Assembly: GCF_963678635.1 (NCBI RefSeq)
Contig: NC_087066.1
Span: forward strand, 12,136,517 to 12,200,516
DNA from: Symsagittifera roscoffensis
Taxonomy: Eukaryota > Xenacoelomorpha > Acoela > Convolutidae
Reading direction: 5' to 3'
DNA: 64,000 nt
Shown: one piece after another, positions 42,168 to 53,570 of the stretch
Numbering within the stretch: the stretch's first letter is position 1
Layout of the letters: every line of letters begins with the position of its first letter
Notes under the pieces: model-generated
Seen by the model: only the letters and a program-made list of their open reading frames with translations
What the model was told of the DNA's origin: nothing
Databases searched by the model: none
Translations under genes and position numbers: made by a program

Positions 42168-42682
42168 GAAACACAGACAACTCGGCCGAGAAAGGAAGCT
42201 CTATGGGGTGATTTATGAATACTTTCACTTAGGGTTTAAAAATGCTGAGGCAAAGGCGATGAAAAAAAAAACAAAAAAAGAAAGGAGTGGTACAACAAGA
42301 CGTCGATTTGGAGGTCGATTCACCAGCTCACTCCATCTTGCGTCTAGTTACGCCAGGGAAACATCACTCGCCTACGGCTGGGATGGCGAGATTTGGGAAG
42401 ATAACCAGAAGAGGAAAGCCCAGCGCGCATATGATTTGAAAACACACAAGTGGTAAATTTGAGCAAAGAAAGACTATTTAATTAGTTTATGACAACAATT
42501 AGGCTATTACTTTTTATTTCCTTATTTCTTTTTCGTTATCGAAATAACCGAGGTCACAGTCTGGAGTCCCTTCATCACATATTCCAGTCAAAATCCTAGG
42601 AACATTCTGTACTAGGAAGAATAAAGTATAACATGGATAGAAAGAGTTGAAAGAGACTCAAAAAGATTGTCCTACTATGAGG
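42168..42682. other. Spacer between retroelement fragments
   Basis: A plus-strand frame runs through a poly-A tract (about 42263-42290) into a basic segment. It changes frame between the two duplicate units because the A run differs by one base, so it is not a conserved gene. Nothing else was recognised. Confidence 0.4.
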
Positions 42683-42874
42683 CTACGGGTCTACCGTATA
42701 CTTACACAAATCTGATCTTTTGTTTCTTGGTCTCTTTAACACAAAAAATTCTTCGAAAGTAGTTTTACCATTGATAGTGCCGAGTACACAGGCAGCGTTT
42801 GCAACCTGTGTTGCGAGGGAGATTCTCTGCTTAAGAAAACTACCTGTCCCGGGTTCCTCGGTACACGTGCTCAA
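42683..42874 (-). pseudogene. C-terminal fragment of another RT-containing element
   Basis: It contains SFLKQRISLATQVANAACVLGT followed by FEEFFVL. This is the tail often found after the endonuclease of RLE-type polymerases. No upstream portion remains. It is a different lineage from copies A-C. Confidence 0.5.
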
Positions 42875-42953
42875 ATGTTAAAAGCTTATTCAGAAAAACC
42901 TGTGCTGGGGCCAGCGGCATCTGAACTTTACAAGCTATTTACTTTAAAAACTG

Positions 42954-43560
42954 TCAGACAGCCAGGTTAAAAAAGATATTCGTTAATAAGCCTGATGTGT
43001 AGCTTCTGTCAGACGCGCAGCATTTCCTCGCTGAACTTGTAGACTGAGTCTTTGTCTGACAAAGTAGTAAGACCGCTTTTCGTTGGTATTCTCGGCAATT
43101 CTTCTCGATAATTCTCTGATGAACTTCAAACTGCTGTCGCCAATTCCCCCAAGGCATTCAATTGCCACGGATTCGAAATTAAAATGATCCGGCAGGTCTG
43201 GATAATGTGATCGCTTTCAGTTTTCAGCCTCTCTGGCAATTGCTGGACCTTCGTTAGTGGCAAGTCTCTGATGCGATTTAGCTAAGCGATTTAGACACGT
43301 AAATCCCATGCAACTACTTTCCCTTGTTTACAGGACGATAACGTAACACCATCAGGACGTCTTCCGTCTTTCCTCAACTATCCCAATGGGTACAATGTTG
43401 AAGGCAGGCCGGCGGACGCCAACACTTGCTTAATGAGGATATTACCGCTGTTATGTTTTTGATAACGTGCTGATTCTTGCGCAGATGAGTGCCTGTGCGC
43501 CACCGGTGTCACAGAAAGAGCCGCAGACGCACTTGAAAAGGCTCGAAATGTGCTAGTCGG
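42954..43560 (-). pseudogene. Second RLE-type retrotransposon, 3' fragment (unit 1)
   Basis: Read on the minus strand in shifting frames: KCVCGSFCDTGG (zinc finger), ARYQKHNSGN, LASAGLPSTLYPLG, then DGRRPDGVTL and AWDLRV. The PD...D arrangement is a restriction-like endonuclease core. The tail has AIECLGGIGDSSLKFIREL and RQRLSLQVQRGNAA. Several frameshifts make it dead. Its upstream part is cut by the duplication junction at 43559. Confidence 0.65.
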
Positions 43561-44120
43561 CTCAATCTCGACGTCATGGCAAAGCTCGTTCATGAGGTTG
43601 GCGAATATGTCTCTAATTTCATTGTGTCTTATGTGTGTGTAACCACCCTTTGCACAGTGAAGCGCATGTGTCAAATTAAAATTAGCACCACATGCACATG
43701 TGAGTGTGGTTTTGGTTGGTTCCCACCCGTATCTTAAGTAAATACCATCGCTGAATTCTGATTTATTCAGGTTGTATCTGCTCACTGGTAAAGCACTGAG
43801 CCAGTTGGAGGTTCCCTTTTCAGAGGCCAAGTCGATTGCGTATTTATTTGTTTCATTTAAGCAATTAATGAGGTTTGTTTTTTTTTATTTGTTCTATCAG
43901 TTTTCATTTTTTTGATTTTTGTACATATTTTTTCTTGCTGTGTTACTGCTGTATTAGGATCTTGAGATTCCAGTACTAGTGATGTTTCCTTAGACCATTC
44001 TAGGTAGCTTTCAAGATGGGATGGCAGCTTGATGTTAAGTCCACCCATTTTAAGGGGTAAGGAAGATATCTCACGGAACTGGGGGTTTAAAGTGTCTTTA
44101 CCGACTAGGTTAGATAATAA

Positions 44121-45113
44121 TCATTCTTTGATAAAATTTTCACATATTTCTAAGTTTTCCATAGTGTTAGGCGATGTCCTGGCAAGAAATGAAAGCTTTT
44201 CTTGAACTCCTTTAGTATAGCAGGCATAAACGTTTTGACGGGAAGTTTTAGTGTTTTTCGTTAGTTTTTTCAAATTTTTGGTTTGCTCATTCTGTTGAAA
44301 TTCGAGGAACTTTTTACATTCAGATTCTGTTCCGATAACTGAACCAAGCACTCGGGCTCCTGCCTTTATAGTGATTCCTGTATTTGCGAAGATTTTCTGA
44401 GCTTCACCGAGTTTTTCATCCTTGACAATGAGTTGGCATTTGGATGTTTTCACGTGGTAGCCGAAAAATTTACCCAGTGATACAATTTCATCGAGGACGG
44501 TTCGTAGATTGCTTAACTTACCGACTGCGTTTTCGTCGTCTGCGTACCATTTCTGGGTTACATTGTCTACTGATAAAAATTTTATGAGGGGTATTATGGC
44601 TAGACCGTACATGGCCATTGCTAGTGGATCCCCCTGGGTTGTCCCTTCTTGAGAGTATATTGTTTTTTTGTTGACGAACAGTTTAGATGGATTGACGTAG
44701 GAGTTCTTAATCGCTGTTAAAAGAGAAGGGTAGGTATTTTTGATGTTTTTCAATGCCAGCTTTCGGTTCAGCGAGTTGAAAGCGTTTTCGGCATCTATCA
44801 GTAAAACAGCATCGGCGGAAGTTTTGCTGTATTGATTTTTTAGCGCGTATATTGCATATTGAATGCCACATTTTTGTCCTAGACAGAGTTGGTATTTCGA
44901 ACTGAGCGACATCAGTTCGTTTTTTAGGCATTTGGTTATTGTTCGCCCTATTATCCTACGCATAACTTCTCCTATGCCTATGAGTTTTACCCCTGGATTC
45001 TTATCTAAGGGTATTAATCTGCATGCGTTATATGGTTCCATTAGTTCTGGATTTAGTTCTTCGGTGGCCAATTTTTTGGTAATTTTAGCAATTGTTTTTG
45101 AAATCTCAACTGA
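44121..45113 (-). pseudogene. Copy C reverse transcriptase
   Basis: The same residues as copy B RT, with all core motifs including YADD. The stop after FIKE is TGA here and TAA in copy B, a stop-to-stop change. Confidence 0.85.
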
Positions 45114-45308
45114 TTAATGCCCAAAGTGTGTTAAAATACGTCTTCATTCATTTGCATTGATGCCAGATGGTCCATGCGACCCGTGCGTTCTCATGGCTGC
45201 CTTCTTGATATGTTGACCGTTTATCTGATCAAATATCGATGGATGGAAAGGAATTGTTTCGTTTGAGACTGTTGTAATATAGTTCTCATCAATTGGTTTA
45301 GATGGTGG

Positions 45309-46228
45309 TTATTTCTCTATGAGAGTCTGTTCTACTGTCTTACCTTCGACAATCTCGTCGAGCGAAAGAACACCGTTAGGTGTGTGAGTTAGTTTTGCAA
45401 TTGCGCTTGATATTTTTCCAGTATTCATTAGTTTATTGGACTGTTGTGCTTCAGTTTCAGTTTTTCTTCCATTTACTTTCAACAAGCGCATTAGCAGCGC
45501 CTTTCCTTCGTTGTAAAGTCCATCCAGGTCTCCGCCTTGCCATTGTTTAAGTCGCCTTGCTATTATTTTGGATAAAAACCCATCATTTTTGGACTTTATT
45601 TTGCACAGTATTAAGTGTGGAAAAATCATTGCTGCGTGCATTGCGAAGGTATTTTCGTTGTTTTCTATTAGGCTGTTCAAAGTTCTATTTACGGTTTCAA
45701 TAAAGTTATAACCAACTTTATTTTTTGACAAGATCATCAAGACCGGTTTCCAGTGGACCACTGCGGTGAATATTTTCCTGGTGGTTTCTATGAGTTCTGG
45801 ACAGGGGTTTGACCTTGGGTCTTGTATTGTTCTTGGTTCTATAGTGGAAGACTCTCCTGAGTTTTGTGAGTGTGGGGCAGTGGAAGGGTGAGGGTGCATT
45901 TGGGGGAGCGTGGTTGTAGCTAGGGTTGGGGGATTGCATTCAAGCTTGTCATTAGCTGAATGAAATTGGGAGGTGCAGCAATGACAACTGAAATTGTCGT
46001 AGTGATCACTGCTGCGTTCTAGGCCGCTGCATTTTACATGCAAGTAGCCTGGGCATGTGAAGCACCAAACACCTCCGCCTCGCAGGCTGTTTTTACAAAT
46101 AACGCAATGTTTTTGAGTAGCCTTTTTAGGAAAGACGGCGGTGTCAAGTTAGCAAGAGAATTTATAGATTAAATTTGCAAGAAAATTTGTAAAGAAATCA
46201 TTACCTTAGAACGAGAAAGGGATGCCAT
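45309..46228 (-). pseudogene. Copy C ORF2 N-terminus with PHD finger
   Basis: As copy B, including the putative 83-bp intron (46122-46204). A private substitution makes a TAA at 45309-45311, shortening the frame to TLIEK. Confidence 0.7.
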
Positions 46229-46255
46229 CACGGCAGAAAATTTGAGGGGCTAGAT

Positions 46256-46684
46256 TTAGGTTGAGGTTAGGTGAAAAATAAATGTATGGGGTTGTACAAA
46301 TCTATTTATCAAATTAAACAGCACATGATTATGAATATAAATTTTGCGGTTTACTTCGGAATTGTTACAGTTCTGAATTGTTTTGGAGATAATCAGTGTC
46401 TTAGGCTGAAACTTGTTGGTGACAACGTTAATCAAGTTTCTCCACTGCTGTTCTAATTCTTGTGGATACAGCCTGTTGTCATTGTATCCAGCAACTATTG
46501 TTACTGCATTTAGGCGCTTTGGTCTGTATTGTAAAACTGTTTCGAACAGATCATGAAGCGTTGCGCCGCGGTAGGAGTGAGTTGTTGATTTTACTAGAGC
46601 TGGTTTGATATATTTGGTCCTTGAATTCCCGATAACTAGTTTCTGTGAGAACTCAGGGATATGTCTTGCCTGGAATCGCGGCAT
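46256..46684 (-). CDS. Copy C ORF1, SGNH-hydrolase-like protein
   Basis: It differs from the copy B protein by one residue that I can see (IYIHNHV instead of IYIQNHV). The frame is intact at 142 residues, with the same GNS and GYND blocks. Confidence 0.65.
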   Translation of the reverse strand: MPRFQARHIPEFSQKLVIGNSRTKYIKPALVKSTTHSYRGATLHDLFETVLQYRPKRLNAVTIVAGYNDNRLYPQELEQQWRNLINVVTNKFQPKTLIISKTIQNCNNSEVNRKIYIHNHVLFNLINRFVQPHTFIFHLTST

Positions 46685-47205
46685 CAACCTGAAACACAGA
46701 CAACTTGGCCGAGAAAGGAAGCTCTTTGGGGTGATTTATGAATACTTTCACTTAGGGTTTAAAAATGCTGAGGCAAAGGCGATGAAAAAAAAACAAAAAA
46801 AGAAAGGAGTGGTACAACAAGACGTCGATTTGGAGGTCGATTCACCAGCTCACTCCATCTTGCGTCTAGTTACGCCAGGGAAACATCACTCGCCTACGGC
46901 TGGGATGGCGAGATTTGGGAAGATAACCAGAAGAGGAAAGCCCAGCGCGCATATGATTTGAAAACACACAAGTGGTAAATTTGAGCAAAGAAAGACTATT
47001 TAATTAGTTTATGACAACAATTAGGCTATTACTTTTTATTTCCTTATTTCTTTTTCGTTATCGAAATAACCGAGGTCACAGTCTGGAGTCCCTTCATCAC
47101 ATATTCCAGTCAAAATCCTAGGAACATTCTGTACTAGGAAGAATAAAGTATAACATGGATAGAAAGAGTTGAAAGAGACTCAAAAAGATTGTCCTACTAT
47201 GAGGC

Positions 47206-47397
47206 TACGGGTCTACCGTATACTTACACAAATCTGATCTTTTGTTTCTTGGTCTCTTTAACACAAAAAATTCTTCGAAAGTAGTTTTACCATTGATAGT
47301 GCCGAGTACACAGGCAGCGTTTGCAACCTGTGTTGCGAGGGAGATTCTCTGCTTAAGAAAACTACCTGTCCCGGGTTCCTCGGTACACGTGCTAAAA
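47206..47397 (-). pseudogene. C-terminal RT-element fragment (unit 2)
   Basis: The duplicate of 42683-42874, with at least one substitution near its 5' end. Confidence 0.5.
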
Positions 47398-47475
47398 TGT
47401 TAAAAGCTTATTCAGAAAAACCTGTGCTGGGGCCAGCGGCATCTGAACTTTACAAGCTATTTACTTTAAAAACTG

Positions 47476-48082
47476 TCAGACAGCCAGGTTAAAAAAGATA
47501 TTCGTTAATAAGCCTGATGTGTAGCTTCTGTCAGACGCGCAGCATTTCCTCGCTGAACTTGTAGACTGAGTCTTTGTCTGACAAAGCAGTAAGACCGCTT
47601 TTCGTTGGTATTCTCGGCAATTCTTCTCGATAATTCTCTGATGAACTTCAAACTGCTGTCGCCAATTCCCCCAAGGCATTCAATTGCCACGGATTCGAAA
47701 TTAAAATGATCCGGCAGGTCTGGATAATGTGATCGCTTTCAGTTTTCAGCCTCTCTGGCAATTGCTGGACCTTCGTTAGTGGCAAGTCTCTGATGCGATT
47801 TAGCTAAGCGATTTAGACACGTAAATCCCATGCAACTACTTTCCCTTGTTTACAGGACGATAACGTAACACCATCAGGACGTCTTCCGTCTTTCCTCAAC
47901 TATCCCAATGGGTACAATGTTGAAGGCAGGCCGGCGGACACCAACACTTGCTTAATGAGGATATTACCGCTGTTATGTTTTTGATAACGTGCTGATTCTT
48001 GCGCAGATGAGTGCCTGTGCGCCACCGGTGTCACAGAAAGAGCCGCAGACGCACTTGAAAAGGCTCGAAATGTGCTAGTCGG
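47476..48082 (-). pseudogene. Second RLE-type retrotransposon, 3' fragment (unit 2)
   Basis: The duplicate of 42954-43560. Here it meets the original flank (tcatatttgg) instead of the duplication junction, and no upstream part of the element is recognisable beyond it. Confidence 0.65.
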
Positions 48083-48119
48083 TCATATTTGGAAGTTTGA
48101 CCTTGAGAAAACGTTTAGT

Positions 48120-48480
48120 TTAGATTTTGGGGTGAGATTGAACGGGCCAGTTGTCCTGGGTAAATCGTCATTTTCCATCTTCGACTCCTGCCTTCAATGC
48201 GTCCCCAGAATTTCACTCGGCGTCTTCGCCTTCCGCTCTTTATTCTTCGTAGTCTCCTGCCGCAACTTCTGTACCTGCTCGAGTTCAAATTTCAGCTTGT
48301 CCCGGGTGGCAGCTTCCTGCTGCAGCTTCTGGACTTGATCGAGTTACGATTTCTGATCTCTAGTTTCTGCCTCCTCTTCCAGTTTCCCAAACTGCTCCAG
48401 CTCAGCTCTCAATTGATCCCTCTCAAGAATAGCCTAATCCCGATTGCTCTGATTAACTTTCCGATTAACTTTTCAGCCTA
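48120..48480 (-). pseudogene. Coiled-coil frame, copy 1 (broken)
   Basis: It matches the 51864-52217 frame (RDQLRAELEQFGKL, then a KLQQEAATRDKL-type repeat) but has stops. Confidence 0.5.
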
Positions 48481-49436
48481 GTATTGTCCGGGTACTCCTT
48501 CTCTGTCTTCTGTGATCTAATCATTGACGCAAGCTTGTTGCTCATTGGACCTCCAATCCTCGTAGTTGGCAGACTGCGAAAAGCAAACTCACCAGCATTA
48601 TACTCAGTGGGGTTAATCAAGTCGGGATTTCTTGCCAAACTGTTCAGCTCCTCTTATAATTTTAGCACTGTGTAATTTGGGTCAATATTTAATTTAAACA
48701 ACCACAATATTACTTTAAAATAAACTCTTACACTAAGTACCACCATCCATTTTACCCTACCAAGTCCCAATTCAAAACTCCCGTCCCAACTCAAGACTCA
48801 GGCAAGGCTCAGCTTAAACTTGTAGGTGTATTGTGATCTCGTTTCCGCGAAAATCACGTGCAGGCTGGCATACAGCTCTCGAGGATTCAACTTGCCTCTG
48901 TTTGGCTCTTGGACTAGTATTGAGACAACTTCGGTTTCTCGCTCGATTAGAAAGTCTCTTAGTCGTGTTAAAGCCAGTACCAGGTGATCCGGATCCACCA
49001 TATTCTTCTCTTTGATTTTTGTCTCTAAAAGCACAGGTCCCGTTATCTATTGTAACTCATGCTAGTCCTCATGCGTTCTCTTCTTCTCGTCTCCACCGTC
49101 ATGGGCCTGTCTGGTTCCACCGATTTTGGTCCTTCATTCTGTTCCGGCTCATTCTAATCTTCTTCAGCAAAAGAACCCTCATCCGAGTATACTTCTATCT
49201 TCTCGTTATCACTGAAGCTTGAGACTTCATCACTGTCATTTTTCTCTCTGGTTCCTTTTTCTTACACCTCGCATGCCGGTTCCACTATCAAGTACTCCAC
49301 TCCTTCCATGTTTTTTGAAGCACACCAATCCTCAGGTAACGAAACATGGGGCTTCAGGTTTTCGTAATGCGCGGCGAGTCCTGTACTCAAGCGATCGAAC
49401 CTACCCTTGATGTACTTCCGTTATCTTGAAGGGTCT

Positions 49437-49720
49437 TCACCTTTTCTTCAATGATTTTTTGGTCTTCTTTGACGGGATGAGAATCTGACACAACCAGACA
49501 TTTTGTCTCACCGAGTATGGCCTAGCTTGAAGTACCTTTTTGTCGCTCTTCATGCGTTGTCGCATGTATGTTTGAGCTGTATTGTGTCTCAACAAAACAT
49601 ACAGATCTTGCTGTCTCCTGATTGTTTCTCTCACGTAAGCCTGGTCTGGAGTCTTTTGTCCCTCGAGTTCTGGGTGAAAGAACATCAATGGGCAACGCTT
49701 TTTCTCTGTTTGATAGTATA
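49437..49720 (-). pseudogene. Integrase C-terminal remnant, copy 1
   Basis: The frame contains FHPELEGQKTPDQAYVRETI, RHNTAQTYMRQRMKSDKK and ARPYSVRQNVWL. It resembles the region after the DDE core in Ty3-like integrases, where a short 'P.D' stretch leads into a helix with R.RMK and a small barrel. No catalytic core is present upstream, because an LTR-like block intervenes. Confidence 0.5.
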
Positions 49721-49809
49721 ATAAAGGACTGATGCTAACGGCCAGAGAAAGAGCGATGCCACTGACGTTCCTTTATCCAGAAAACGAGGGACACCCATCC
49801 AGACCAAAA

Positions 49810-50170
49810 ACTTACTTCTTGAGTTAAAACTTACTTATTTCAAACTTCTCGAGATAAACTTAATTATCCAATCAATTCTAGATTTGCTCTATAGTTGGGT
49901 TACTCAATTCTAGAGGTCGTGTCGGTATGTGAGTACCTAATTTAATTTTTTGAGTGTGTTTTATATTGTTATGTTGAGTTAGAGAGAGTTTTTAGTTTGA
50001 TCCATCTGAAATGGATCAAAGGCCACTGTCTAATGAAAAGCAACTATACATAAGGTTCCGACCATGTTTTTAACGGCATTCGCGTATTTTAGGTGTTTTG
50101 AGACCTGAGTATGGGGGCGTTCTTGTTTTCTAGAGTGGAGGGTATTTTGGTAGTGGCCTTTAAGCTGTAA
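49810..50170 (-). repeat. LTR-like block, copy 1
   Basis: A ~350-bp block with 'aacggcattcgc', 'gatccatctgaaatggatca' and 'ttctcgagataaacttaatt'. It is homologous to 53130-53510 in the same orientation and to 54245-54585 and 57735-58085 in reverse complement. Confidence 0.65.
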
Positions 50171-50249
50171 CGCGGGTTTTAGTCTCATATCGCAAGTGAA
50201 CTGAATTGGCTCCTACCGCTTGAGGTAGAAAACACATGAGCTAGTTCCT

Positions 50250-50570
50250 GATACGTTTCTGAATCATCTGCAGCACTCCTGGTCATTACTCCACACTCAA
50301 TGCCGTGACCAAATGATTTTCAGTCTCTAGAATCTATAGCGACTCCAAACAACCTTTTCTCGAGAGGATCCTAGTGAAGTTGCCAAATTCACTCGCGTAG
50401 CAACCAGCTAGGATTTATTTTTCGCTTTTCTCTTTCTCTGCGACATCACCAAACCATGTGGCCAGGTGCCTCCTCTAGAAGGACTGAATCATCACGCACG
50501 ATCGTCCATCTCATGAGTTCCCCTCCCCTCCAGTTGTTAGATCAAGACAAGTGCCTGGCTGCATCTTCTT
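50250..50570. repeat. Dispersed block shared with 56600-56925
   Basis: It starts 'tgatacgtttctgaatcatc' and runs through 'ccatgtggccaggt' to 'agacaagtgcctggct'. The copy at 56600-56925 is in the same orientation and about 95% alike by eye. No frame is shared by both. Confidence 0.75.
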
Positions 50571-50986
50571 CGGCCGTTCGTCTCTGTATTCCTCCGCATT
50601 GGCTTCAGACGCTTCATGATGAGGCAGGATTAATTCGTGTATCACATTCAGGTTTACCAGATCTTCATCTCTTCCCGGTAACAGCATATCTGCTCTGCGG
50701 TTTCCTCATTCACACTCGCCTGGGGATAAGGACACCAAAAAGGTCTCAACAACCTCTAGACCAACCAGAGGTTCGTGAACAAGACGTTGCCTTTGCCACC
50801 GAGCCTCAATTCTACCCTTTTTTTTCAGCGTGGCACGCAGATATTCTCGGGTTCATTTTGGAGAAGCAAGCTCAGGCTTTGCTTCTTTCTCTCTAGTGTG
50901 TCAAGCTCAATTAGTTTCTCCGTCCAAAACTTCAGCAACACCGTGACTTCAAAGTTCATGTACGCTGTTTCTGTACTCAAGATAAG

Positions 50987-51620
50987 TTATCTACATGACT
51001 TCAGAGACATATTGGTAATCTCCCCGTTTGAAAGGTTTCGAATATTCTTACGCCTCAAAGCACGATGCACGTCATGACCACTTTTGAATTTTTTTTTGGA
51101 GAATCTCCTGATCTCATCAATTTTCGCATGGTTCTGGAGAGACTGCCTGGAATCATCGTCCTTCTCAATCCCTGCGTTCTGGTAAACGTTCAGGATGATG
51201 CACGAGACTCTATTTTGCCTTGCCCTGTTCTTCCTTGGCCTCTGGCAGCAAGCTTGAATCACCGTATTACCGACATGATCCATCTCAAGACACAAGTAGC
51301 ATCTTTCATGCTCGCTAGGCTCAGTGCAAAGCGACATACTGCGTCATCATTTGGTATACATGTAGGCCTTTATCACCCAAATTCAGCTTATGGCACGACG
51401 TTAGATCCGCCACTGAAACTCCCACCAGGTCCCACGGGAACAGCAATTGACAATCAGTCCTGATGAAAAGGTTCGCTATCAGATGTTTGGCTGACGAAGG
51501 TGCCCTCATCTCATTCTGGAAGCTGCAATTTTTCCCGGGTTGTCCAATCTGGCTCCTCAGTTCCAACTTGTTCATTTCTGCGTTTTGCAGCGTGGGCCAA
51601 CTCCGGCGCTTTCTGGACAC
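50987..51620 (-). pseudogene. Gag/protease-like frames (unassigned)
   Basis: Two overlapping minus-strand frames (51620-51321 and 51337-50987). The second contains a degenerate zinc knuckle CYLCLEMDH with a late Cys. The first has no motif I recognise. Position among LTR-element pieces suggests Gag or protease, but this is weak. Confidence 0.35.
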
Positions 51621-51863
51621 TCCTCTGTTTAGTTACCTCAAACAACTCTCTGGTTCCTTAATTGTGTCCAGGGTGTTTCCACCAAGTAGCCGGTTCCCCT
51701 CACTAGGTGGGGCTCTCGGGCTTCCTTGCCTGCAGTCTCACCTGCATTTCTTTGAGACGGGAGGTCCCCGCGCTACCTTGGCTACCATAGGTTGAAGTGG
51801 GTGTCAGTCCAGGGAGTGCCACGTCTACTATGGGCGATTCGGTCTGTCTCCAGTCCAGATCTC

Positions 51864-52217
51864 TCAAGGATGGTGCGGGCTCTGGATGGTGCGGGCTCTG
51901 GTGAAATTTATGCTCATTTGCTTCTGAGCCACTCTTTCGAGATTGAACGGGCCAGTCGCCCTGGGTAGTTCGTCAACTTCCACCTTCGACTCCTGACTTG
52001 AATGGGTCCCCAGAGTTTCACTCGGCGTCTTCGCCTTCCGCTCTTTATTTTTGGTAGTCGCCTGCTGCAATTTCTGTACCTGCTCAAGTTCTAATTTCAG
52101 CTTGTCCCGGGTGGCAGCTTCCTGCTGCAGCTTCTGGACTTGATCAACTTCCAATTTCTGATCTCTAGTTTCTGCCTCCTCTTGCAGTTTCCCAAACTGC
52201 TCCAGCTCAGCTCTCAA
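51864..52217 (-). pseudogene. Coiled-coil frame, copy 2
   Basis: A 117-codon frame of heptad-like, Gln/Glu/Lys-rich sequence (LRAELEQFGKLQEEAETRD, then two QKLQQ repeats). It is probably part of a retroelement Gag. The duplicate at 48.1-48.5 kb is broken. Confidence 0.45.
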
Positions 52218-52759
52218 TTGATCCCTCTCAAGAATAGCCTAATCCCGATCGCTCTGATTAACTTTCCGATTAACTTTTCAGCATGGAAGTGTCCTGGTAC
52301 TCCTTCTCTGTCTTCTGTGATCTAATCACTGACGCAGGATTGTTGCTCATTGGACCTCCAATCCTCGTAGTTGGCAGAGTGGGAAAAACCAACTCGCCAG
52401 CACTATACTCAGTGGGGTTAATCAAGTCGGGATTTCCTGCCAAACTGTTCGGCTCTTTTTATAATTTTAGCATTGTTTTAGCACTGTTCAGCAAAAGAAC
52501 CATCATTCGAGTATACTTCTATCTTCTCGTTATCACTGAAGCTTGAGACTATTCAACGGTCATTTTTCTCTCTGGTTCCTTTTTAATTCACCTAGCATGC
52601 CGGTTCCACTATCAAAACTCCACTCCTTCCATGTTTTTTGAATCACACCAATCCTCAGGTAACGGAGCATGAGGCTTCAGGTTTTCGTAATGCGCGGCCA
52701 GTCCTGTACTCAAGCGTTCGAACCTACTCTTGATTTACTTCCGTCATCTTGAGGGTCTT

Positions 52760-53045
52760 CTCCTTTTCTTCAATGATGTTTTGGTCCACCTTGACGGGAT
52801 GAGAATCTGACACAACCAGACATTTTGTCTCTCCGAGTATGGCTTAGCTTGAAGTATCTTTTTGTCGCACTTCTTGCGTTGTCGCATCTATGCTTGAGCT
52901 GTATTGTGTCTAAACAAAACATACAGATCTTGCTTTCTCTTGATTACTTCTCTCACGTAAGCATGGGCTGGAGTCTTTTGTCCCTCGAGTTCTGGGTGAA
53001 GGAACGTCAATGGGTATCGCTCTTTCTCTGCTTGATAGTATCATA
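52760..53045 (-). pseudogene. Integrase C-terminal remnant, copy 2
   Basis: About 95% like 49437-49720 by eye, with its own substitutions and a broken frame. Confidence 0.5.
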
Positions 53046-53129
53046 GAGGACTGATGCTAACGGCCAGAGAAAAAGCGATGCCATTGACGTTCCTTTATCC
53101 AGAAAACGAGGGACACCCATCCAGACCAA

Positions 53130-53510
53130 AAACTTACTTCTTGAGTTAAAATTTACTTATTTCAAACTTCTCGAGATAAACTTAATTATCCAAAGAATTC
53201 TAGATTTGCTCTATAGTTTAGTTACTCGATTCTAGAGATCGTGTGGGTATGTGAGTACCTAGTTTAATTTTCTTGAGTGTGTTTTATATTGATATGTTGA
53301 ATTAGGGAGAGTTTTTAGGTTGATCCATCTGATATGGATCAAAGGTCCACTGTCTAATGAAAAGTTACTAAACATAAGGTTCCGACTCTGTTTTTAACGG
53401 CATTCGCTTATTTTAGGTATTTTGGGAACTGAGTATGGGGGCGTTCTTATTTTCTAGAGTGGGGGGTATTTTGGCAGTGGCCTTCAAGCTGTAACGCGGG
53501 GTTTTGTCTC
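53130..53510 (-). repeat. LTR-like block, copy 2
   Basis: Same order and orientation as 49810-50170, adjacent to an integrase remnant in the same way. Confidence 0.65.
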
Positions 53511-53570
53511 ATGTCGCAAGTGAACTGAATTAGCTCCGACCGCTTGAGGCAGAAAAACACAAGAGATAGT

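Larger units (their letters stand above)
43559..46684 (-). mobile_element. RLE-type retrotransposon, copy C (duplicate of B, 3' truncated)
   Basis: It is identical in layout to copy B but lacks the endonuclease and 3' end, because the duplication unit begins inside the zinc-finger region. A fusion frame at 43378-43830 joins the zinc finger of copy C to the second RLE element across the junction. It is a duplication product, not an independent insertion. Confidence 0.85.
39037..48081. repeat. Recent tandem segmental duplication, two 4.52-kb units
   Basis: Unit 1 is about 39037-43558 and unit 2 about 43559-48081. Matching features are offset by 4,522-4,523 bp (RT 39598 and 44121; ORF1 41733 and 46256). 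By eye I saw only some fifteen to twenty differences. The central junction reads gctagtcgg|ctcaatctcg; the outer ends read agttttgg|ctcaatctcg and gctagtcgg|tcatatttgg. The breakpoints share only GG. Confidence 0.92.
48110..53570 (-). mobile_element. Decayed LTR-retroelement mosaic with internal duplication
   Basis: Blocks 48110-48660 and 49150-50240 recur in order at 51930-52480 and 52490-53570, with about 480 bp missing from the second set. The minus strand carries a coiled-coil frame, an integrase C-terminal frame and Gag-like frames, all with stops. The sequence is less AT-rich than the rest of the window. I cannot fix element boundaries. Confidence 0.6.

Noticed and set aside
42082-42456. 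Plus-strand frame of 118-124 codons beside RLE ORF1 (and at 46605-46961)
   Set aside because: The two duplicates end in different registers because of an A-run difference, and the first half is antisense to ORF1.
50456-51463. Plus-strand frames of 100-146 codons
   Set aside because: They are antisense to retroelement frames, and the duplicated block at 56.8 kb does not preserve them.
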